Positions 59,796-64,000 of a stretch of DNA of 64,000 nt are shown here, piece by piece. Position numbers and translations under genes: made by a program. Source of the stretch: Rhodococcus coprophilus NBRC 100603 (GTDB taxonomy: Bacteria > Actinomycetota > Actinomycetes > Mycobacteriales > Mycobacteriaceae); contig NZ_BDAM01000009.1 of NCBI RefSeq assembly GCF_001895045.1, forward strand, positions 220,606 to 284,605. Reading direction: 5' to 3'. Numbering within the stretch: the first letter of the stretch is position 1; every line of letters begins with the position of its first letter. Below the pieces are notes generated by a model, which was not told the origin of the DNA, did no database searches, and saw nothing but the letters and a program-made list of their open reading frames with translations.

Positions 59796-60629
59796 TCAGA
59801 ACCCCGTCCGCGGGAACATCAGCACATACAGTTGCGTGAAGACGACGTTGACCGTCATCAGCAGGAGGATGGACGCGACGACGGTGGCGTTGACGGAATT
59901 GGCGACGCCCGCAGGTCCACCACTGGTGGCCAAACCTTTCTGACACGCCACCACGGCCACGATCGCACCGAACACCATGGCTTTGATCATGGTCAGAACG
60001 AAGTCGCCGACGGTCGCGAAGGAGGCGAAGGTGCTGACGAAACTACCTGGGGTGCCGTTCATGACAAAAGTGTTGAAGATGTAGCCGGATAGGAATCCGA
60101 CGAAGCACACCAGTCCCGTGAGGGCGAGTCCGACGACGACGGCTGCGACGAGTCTCGGCACCACCAGGCGGCGGACCACAGACAATCCCATGACCTCCAT
60201 CGCGTCGATCTCGTCGCGGATCTTCCGCGACCCGAGGTCGGCGCAGACTGCCGAACCCGCCGCCGACGCCATGAGCAACGCCGCCACCATCGGCGCACCT
60301 TGTTTGATGACCGCGAGGCCACTCGCCGCGCCGGCCAGTGATGTCGCGCCGACCTGGCCTGCCAGCAGACCGAACTGGATCGAGAGGGTGACCCCGATGG
60401 GTATCGCCACAAACATCGTCGGCAATGCCGACGCCGACGCCATGAAGGCGGCCTGACGAACGAACTCGGCGAACGGAAAGCGCAAGGTGAGGACGTCGAG
60501 AATCAGATACCGGACGGCGCGTATCCCCAGTATGCACTGGTCACCGACGGTCTCCAGCGCAGCGATCGGGTGCCGGCGAAGATAACCGCGGGCCCAGCCA
60601 CCGATTTCGCTCATCGCCGGAGTCGCCAT
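59796..60629 (-). CDS. yrbEA: YrbEA, MlaE-type permease of the Mce transporter
   Basis: A 277-residue MlaE-family permease. RKIRDEIDAMEVMGLSVVRRLVVPRLVA is the coupling loop, between membrane segments. CAGGAG lies 9 bases before the ATG at 60629, which is preferred over the longer open frame. It is the first gene of the mce operon; a 420-base gap with a dyad at 60750-60774 precedes it. Confidence 0.93.
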   Translation of the reverse strand: MATPAMSEIGGWARGYLRRHPIAALETVGDQCILGIRAVRYLILDVLTLRFPFAEFVRQAAFMASASALPTMFVAIPIGVTLSIQFGLLAGQVGATSLAGAASGLAVIKQGAPMVAALLMASAAGSAVCADLGSRKIRDEIDAMEVMGLSVVRRLVVPRLVAAVVVGLALTGLVCFVGFLSGYIFNTFVMNGTPGSFVSTFASFATVGDFVLTMIKAMVFGAIVAVVACQKGLATSGGPAGVANSVNATVVASILLLMTVNVVFTQLYVLMFPRTGF

Positions 60630-61050
60630 CAGTAGAACTCCTGCCGGCCCGTAGGGCCGCCGCCTACATATCCCGGCAGCGTTCGCCTCCACCACGTCCA
60701 TGGCGAAAATTGTTGTGCCACGGTCATTCCCCCCGAAGAGTGAGAAAGCGTGTACGCGACATTCGTCGGTACACCCGAAAGCATCATTGAAAAGCTCTGT
60801 GCGCGTGTGCTTATCGAAAAATTTGGAATCGGCCCGGGCGGCCGGGCACTACGATTCAGGCAGCGGCAAACCAGGCACCGATGTCGGCGGACCCCCGAGG
60901 GGCAGCTCTTCGGCGGTCCGCGGGCGATCGGGCGCCGAGTCCGTTGAATTCCCCGCAATCAAAGTAGAAGATAGTTCTCTTTTCTGCAACGATGGTTTTC
61001 GACACGGCCTCCTACCAGCGCCGGAGGACCTTCTGGACGGACCTCGACGG
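60630..61050. promoter_or_regulatory. mce operon upstream region with a candidate operator
   Basis: No gene is supported in this 421-base stretch between yrbEA and the TetR gene. GTGTAC (60750-60755) and GTACAC (60769-60774) flank CGAC-ATTC-GTCG (60757-60768), giving a compound dyad about 25 bases wide and 120 bases before the yrbEA start. It is a good candidate site for the nearby TetR regulator. I do not see a clear -35/-10 pair. Confidence 0.5.
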
Positions 61051-61665
61051 TTACGTCGCGCCGCCTTCGCCGGGTCGCGCTTCCGATTCCTTCTCGATCA
61101 TCCCGAGGCACCACTCGACGAGTTCGATCGTCTCCGCGTGCCCCGAGGTGACCCCCAGCGCTTCCTCCATCACCACGACCCGGGAGATGCTCGTCATCAG
61201 AACGGATACCACCACGGGAGGAATCCGCGAGACGTCGTACCGGGTACCTGCGAGGACCTTTTCGGCTGCAGCTCGCTGACCCACCCGGAAGAGTTCCGAA
61301 TAGCGCGCGATCTCCGACCTCAGAGCGGAGCGGTGACGAGCCAGGGCAATGAACTCGGTGGTCACGGCCACCGCCGTCGGGTCGGTGCTGAACTCCCACA
61401 ACGCGCGCAGCGGGCGAGGCGAGCCGAGAATTGCCTCCTGGAAGCGCAAGCCTTCCTCGGCGCGGCGCCGGAACACCTCGAGCAGGAGATCGTCCATGGT
61501 CCGGAAGTAATAGTGGACGAGTTGCGGCTTGAGTCCCGCCCTGTCCGCGACGCGGCGCGAAGTGACCGCGGCGTAGCCACTTTCGACCATCAACTGCTCG
61601 GCCGCATCGAGTAAGACGGTGCGGTTCTTTGCGTCCGGTGCACCGATTCGCCTGGACGACGCCAT
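61051..61665 (-). CDS. TetR family transcriptional regulator
   Basis: A 204-residue TetR protein with HTH at about residues 15-60 (TVLLDAAEQLMVESGYAAVTSRRVADRAGLKPQLVHYYF is the region; key block AGLKPQLVHYYF). The ligand domain is unassigned. It lies between the mce operon and the divergent P450 and may regulate both. The start at 61665 has a GAGG-type site upstream. Lipid-responsive TetR regulators (KstR, Mce3R) control other mce loci, but this protein is not clearly one of them. Confidence 0.87.
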   Translation of the reverse strand: MASSRRIGAPDAKNRTVLLDAAEQLMVESGYAAVTSRRVADRAGLKPQLVHYYFRTMDDLLLEVFRRRAEEGLRFQEAILGSPRPLRALWEFSTDPTAVAVTTEFIALARHRSALRSEIARYSELFRVGQRAAAEKVLAGTRYDVSRIPPVVVSVLMTSISRVVVMEEALGVTSGHAETIELVEWCLGMIEKESEARPGEGGAT

Positions 61666-61735
61666 ACTCGACCTCCATGCCCGGCGGCCGGTACCGCACG
61701 ATTCCGATCATGCTAGCGCCATGCCGAGTGTGGCC

Positions 61736-61764
61736 TTGACCACATTCATGCACCGTGCTATCCA
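61736..61764 (+). promoter_or_regulatory. Probable P450 promoter (TTGACC-N17-TATCCA)
   Basis: TTGACC at 61736-61741 and TATCCA at 61759-61764 have the ideal 17-base spacing. A small dyad TGTGG-CCTTGA-CCACA overlaps the -35 and could be an operator. The transcript would have about a 100-base leader to the TTG start at 61874. Confidence 0.5.
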
Positions 61765-61873
61765 TATATCCAGCACTGCTAGGCAGGCGCTCAGCATCGG
61801 GCGAAGCTGGCGTTGACATCGGTACCACCTTCAGTTGTGCACCTCGCCGGTGCGCCGACGTCAGGAGACCCGA

Positions 61874-63139
61874 TTGAACGACTTCGACTCGAAGGATTTC
61901 TTCACCGACCCGTCCTTCATCCCGGATCCGCATCCCTACTTCGACCACCTCCGGTCGAAATGCCCCGTGCAGTTCATAGAGCCACGTGGCGTCGTCGCCG
62001 TCACAGGATTCGACGAATGCCTTGCGGTACTGCGGGATACGTCGACGTACTCGAACATCAACGCCGCCACAGGGCCGTTTCCGGGCATGCCGTTCACGCC
62101 CGAGGGCGACGACATCAGCGAGCAGATCGAACAGCATCGGCCCGAAATCCCCCTCAACGAGCACCTCGTCACCATGGACCCGCCGAAGCACACCCGGATT
62201 CGCAGGCTGCTCGCCGGCCTGTTCACACCTCGGCGTCTCGACGAGAACGAAGAGTTCATGTGGCGGCTCGCGGACCGACTGATCGATACGTTCCACGCCT
62301 CGGGCAAGGTCGAACTGCTCCACGAATACGCACAACCGTTCGCACTGCTGACCGTCGCGGATCTCCTTGGTGTTCCGGAGGCCGATCACGCCGCATTCGT
62401 CGCGCACCTGTCTTCCCAGACTCCCGGCGCGATGGCAGAAGACGGCGCACTCGGCGCCAATCCCCTGGAGTTCCTCGATTCCAAGTTCTCGAACTACATC
62501 GAAACCCGACGACGAGAACCTGTCGGCGACGTCCTGTCGATACTCGCCGAGTCGAGGTACTCCGACGGGGAGACACCCGACGTGGTCGAACTCGTACGCC
62601 TGGCCACATTCCTGTTCGGCGCCGGCCAGGACACGACTGCCCGCCTGATCACCGCTTCGTTCAGGCTGCTCGGCGAGAACCCGGAACTACAGAAACAGCT
62701 GCGCGAAGACCACAGTCTCGTCCCGCAATTCGTGGAAGAAGCACTGCGCCTCGAAGGCCCGGTCAAGAGTGATTTTCGGCTCGCGAAGAAGAAGACGACG
62801 CTCGGTGGCGTCGATATACCCGCGGGGACCCCGGTGATGGTGTCGCTGCCCGCCGGCAATCGCGATCCGCAGCGCTTCCCGGACCCCCATGAATTCCGGT
62901 TGGACCGCGACAACGCCCGCGAACACATCGCTTTCGGACGGGGCGTGCATTCCTGCCCGGGAGGACCTCTCGCGCGAGTCGAAGCTCGGGTCACGATCGA
63001 ACGACTGCTCGACCGCATGGCAGACATCAAGATCTCCGAGGAGAAGCACGGGCCGGCCGACGATCGTCACTTCACCTACGAGCCGACGTACATCCTCCGC
63101 GGGCTAGCTTCGATCCACCTCGAATTCACACCCGTCTAG
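61874..63139 (+). CDS. Cytochrome P450
   Basis: A 421-residue soluble P450. The I-helix oxygen motif is FGAGQDTT near residue 250, the EXXR Glu-Arg is in EEALRLEG near 288, and the heme loop FGRGVHSCPGG has its Cys near 360. It would need ferredoxin partners, which are not encoded here. The TTG start at 61874 has AGGAG 7 bases upstream; a GTG 39 bases earlier has none. Beside the mce operon and its regulator, it may oxidise an imported sterol, fatty acid or other lipid; this is inference. Confidence 0.9.
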   Translation: MNDFDSKDFFTDPSFIPDPHPYFDHLRSKCPVQFIEPRGVVAVTGFDECLAVLRDTSTYSNINAATGPFPGMPFTPEGDDISEQIEQHRPEIPLNEHLVTMDPPKHTRIRRLLAGLFTPRRLDENEEFMWRLADRLIDTFHASGKVELLHEYAQPFALLTVADLLGVPEADHAAFVAHLSSQTPGAMAEDGALGANPLEFLDSKFSNYIETRRREPVGDVLSILAESRYSDGETPDVVELVRLATFLFGAGQDTTARLITASFRLLGENPELQKQLREDHSLVPQFVEEALRLEGPVKSDFRLAKKKTTLGGVDIPAGTPVMVSLPAGNRDPQRFPDPHEFRLDRDNAREHIAFGRGVHSCPGGPLARVEARVTIERLLDRMADIKISEEKHGPADDRHFTYEPTYILRGLASIHLEFTPV

Positions 63140-63868
63140 TTCGGTCCCGAAGGGCCGACTCGACAACACCCTTGTCGCGTAATCGCCGGGCAGAGAACCG
63201 GCTACTGCCAGCAGCCGTTGGCCGGGCGAAACGATCATCGAACATCCTGCCGTGGCCCGAAAACCTTCTCCGGTCGCACCGGCGAAACTCGCCATCGCTA
63301 CGTAGGCTCCGCACGTGGCACCGATATGGGCGGCACGCCGTTGCTGTTCCGCCAACTCCCATCGGTGGTGCACTACCCCGCACGCGTACAGATCGATGTC
63401 GAGGGCTGCGGTCGCGTGGATGTGCTCAGCTGTGCCGGTGTCCTTGCAGATGCCCAGACCGATACGCCACCCATGGATCTCGATCGCCGAGGCACCAGGC
63501 CCCTGCGCGAACCAATTGTTTTCATCACCGTGCAAATGTGTTTTCCGATAGGCGATCCCGACGCCATTGCCATCGACACGCAGGGTAGCGATGAAACGCT
63601 GACCTTTTTCCATCACCGGCGCACCGACCAACGCGCACGAATCGGCCGATCGGCAGGCCTCGACGAGTAACGCGACAGCGTCCCCATCCAACTCGACGTC
63701 TGGGGCGTCCAGGTAATACCCGGTCAAGGACAGTTCTGGAAACACAATCACGTCGGCACGAGCCGACCGGATCAGTTCTGCATGCGCCCGCGCGGAGGCA
63801 ACGTGGTCACCGTCGACCACCGCCGGCTGTCCGACAGCCGTGCGCAACAACTCGGCCTTCATCGTCAC
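63104..63868 (-). CDS. Carbon-nitrogen hydrolase (nitrilase superfamily amidohydrolase)
   Basis: A 254-residue nitrilase-fold amidohydrolase. The Glu-Lys-Cys triad is in VFPELSLTG, YRKTHLHGDE and LGICKDTG. The C-terminal half is typical of small amidases or carbamoylases; substrate is unclear. The GTG at 63868 has AGGA 8 bases upstream, better spaced than ATGs at 63877 and 63862. It overlaps the P450 3' end by 36 bases in convergent orientation. Confidence 0.87.
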   Translation of the reverse strand: MTMKAELLRTAVGQPAVVDGDHVASARAHAELIRSARADVIVFPELSLTGYYLDAPDVELDGDAVALLVEACRSADSCALVGAPVMEKGQRFIATLRVDGNGVGIAYRKTHLHGDENNWFAQGPGASAIEIHGWRIGLGICKDTGTAEHIHATAALDIDLYACGVVHHRWELAEQQRRAAHIGATCGAYVAMASFAGATGEGFRATAGCSMIVSPGQRLLAVAGSLPGDYATRVLSSRPFGTELDGCEFEVDRS

Positions 63869-63910
63869 AACGTGCATCCTGCGTGATGACCGGGAAAAGA
63901 TCAATAAGTA

Positions 63911-63947
63911 CGAAAAAGGGGACCCGCAGGTGGGGTCCCCTTTTTCG
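63911..63947. terminator. Strong hairpin terminator near the window end
   Basis: A 15-bp perfect stem (63911-63925 and 63933-63947) with loop GCAGGTG has A5 and T5 tracts on both sides, so it works in either direction. It lies upstream of the nitrilase gene and probably ends a gene beyond base 64000; I see no supportable gene in 63948-64000. Confidence 0.85.
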
Positions 63948-64000
63948 AAATCACTTGCATGAACACTATTCGATGAAAACATGTCCATAGAAAGCACTGG

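Overview
The window is high-GC actinobacterial chromosome. Gene content and order match the Mycobacteriales core block that in Mycobacterium tuberculosis runs roughly from Rv3579c to Rv3628: rlmB-cysS-ispF-ispD-carD, lpqE, radA, disA, can, mutY, mhuD, clpC1, lsr2, lysS, coaX-panD-panC, folK-folB-folP-folE-ftsH, hpt-tilS-dacB and ppa. Codon use, many GTG starts and several apparently leaderless genes fit Rhodococcus or a close Nocardiaceae relative. It is ordinary chromosome: I see no tRNA or rRNA gene, insertion sequence, prophage or CRISPR array.

Layout. 0-4 kb: an ABC permease cut by the window edge, a divergent TetR regulator, an HSL-type esterase, an unknown gene and a secreted lipase. 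4.1-8.2 kb (minus): rlmB-cysS-ispF-ispD-carD. 8.5-16.1 kb: lipoprotein, radA, dinB under a LexA-like box, thioesterase, disA, a membrane protein, carbonic anhydrase and mutY. 16.1-19.6 kb: hydrolase, heme oxygenase mhuD, DUF1990, a DsbA/FrnE-like protein, osmC and a DinB-fold protein. 19.7-26.1 kb (minus): clpC1, phospholipase D, lsr2, lysS. 26.1-33.9 kb (minus): rhodanese with a cysteine leader peptide, pantothenate/CoA genes and the folate operon. 33.9-40.7 kb: ftsH, hpt, tilS, a zincin and dacB. 40.8-42.9 kb: ppa, a dienoyl-CoA isomerase-like crotonase and a YbaK protein.

42.9-46 kb is an accessory locus: a winged-helix regulator, a shortened luciferase-like protein and a class V (cysteine-desulfurase-like) aminotransferase. 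Two of the three are preceded by leaderless Cys-containing leader peptides sharing the core RRHVDLCRT. The rhodanese at 26 kb has its own short leader (MSAQECCRG) whose Cys codons lie in a hairpin that also captures the rhodanese ribosome-binding site. Together these look like a set of cysteine-sensing attenuators.

46.2-51.4 kb encodes a 1301-residue Pls/PosA-type peptide synthetase (adenylation, carrier, membrane segments and three left-handed beta-helix domains). A hand-derived adenylation pocket resembles a lysine code. It is coupled by a GTGA overlap to an M1 zinc aminopeptidase, suggesting a pair that makes and trims an epsilon-poly-lysine-like polymer.

51.4-60.6 kb (minus) is a complete mce lipid-import operon (yrbEA, yrbEB, mceA-F and one Mce-associated protein). 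Upstream lie a TetR regulator, a divergent cytochrome P450 and a nitrilase-family amidohydrolase, so import and oxidation of a hydrophobic substrate may be controlled together.
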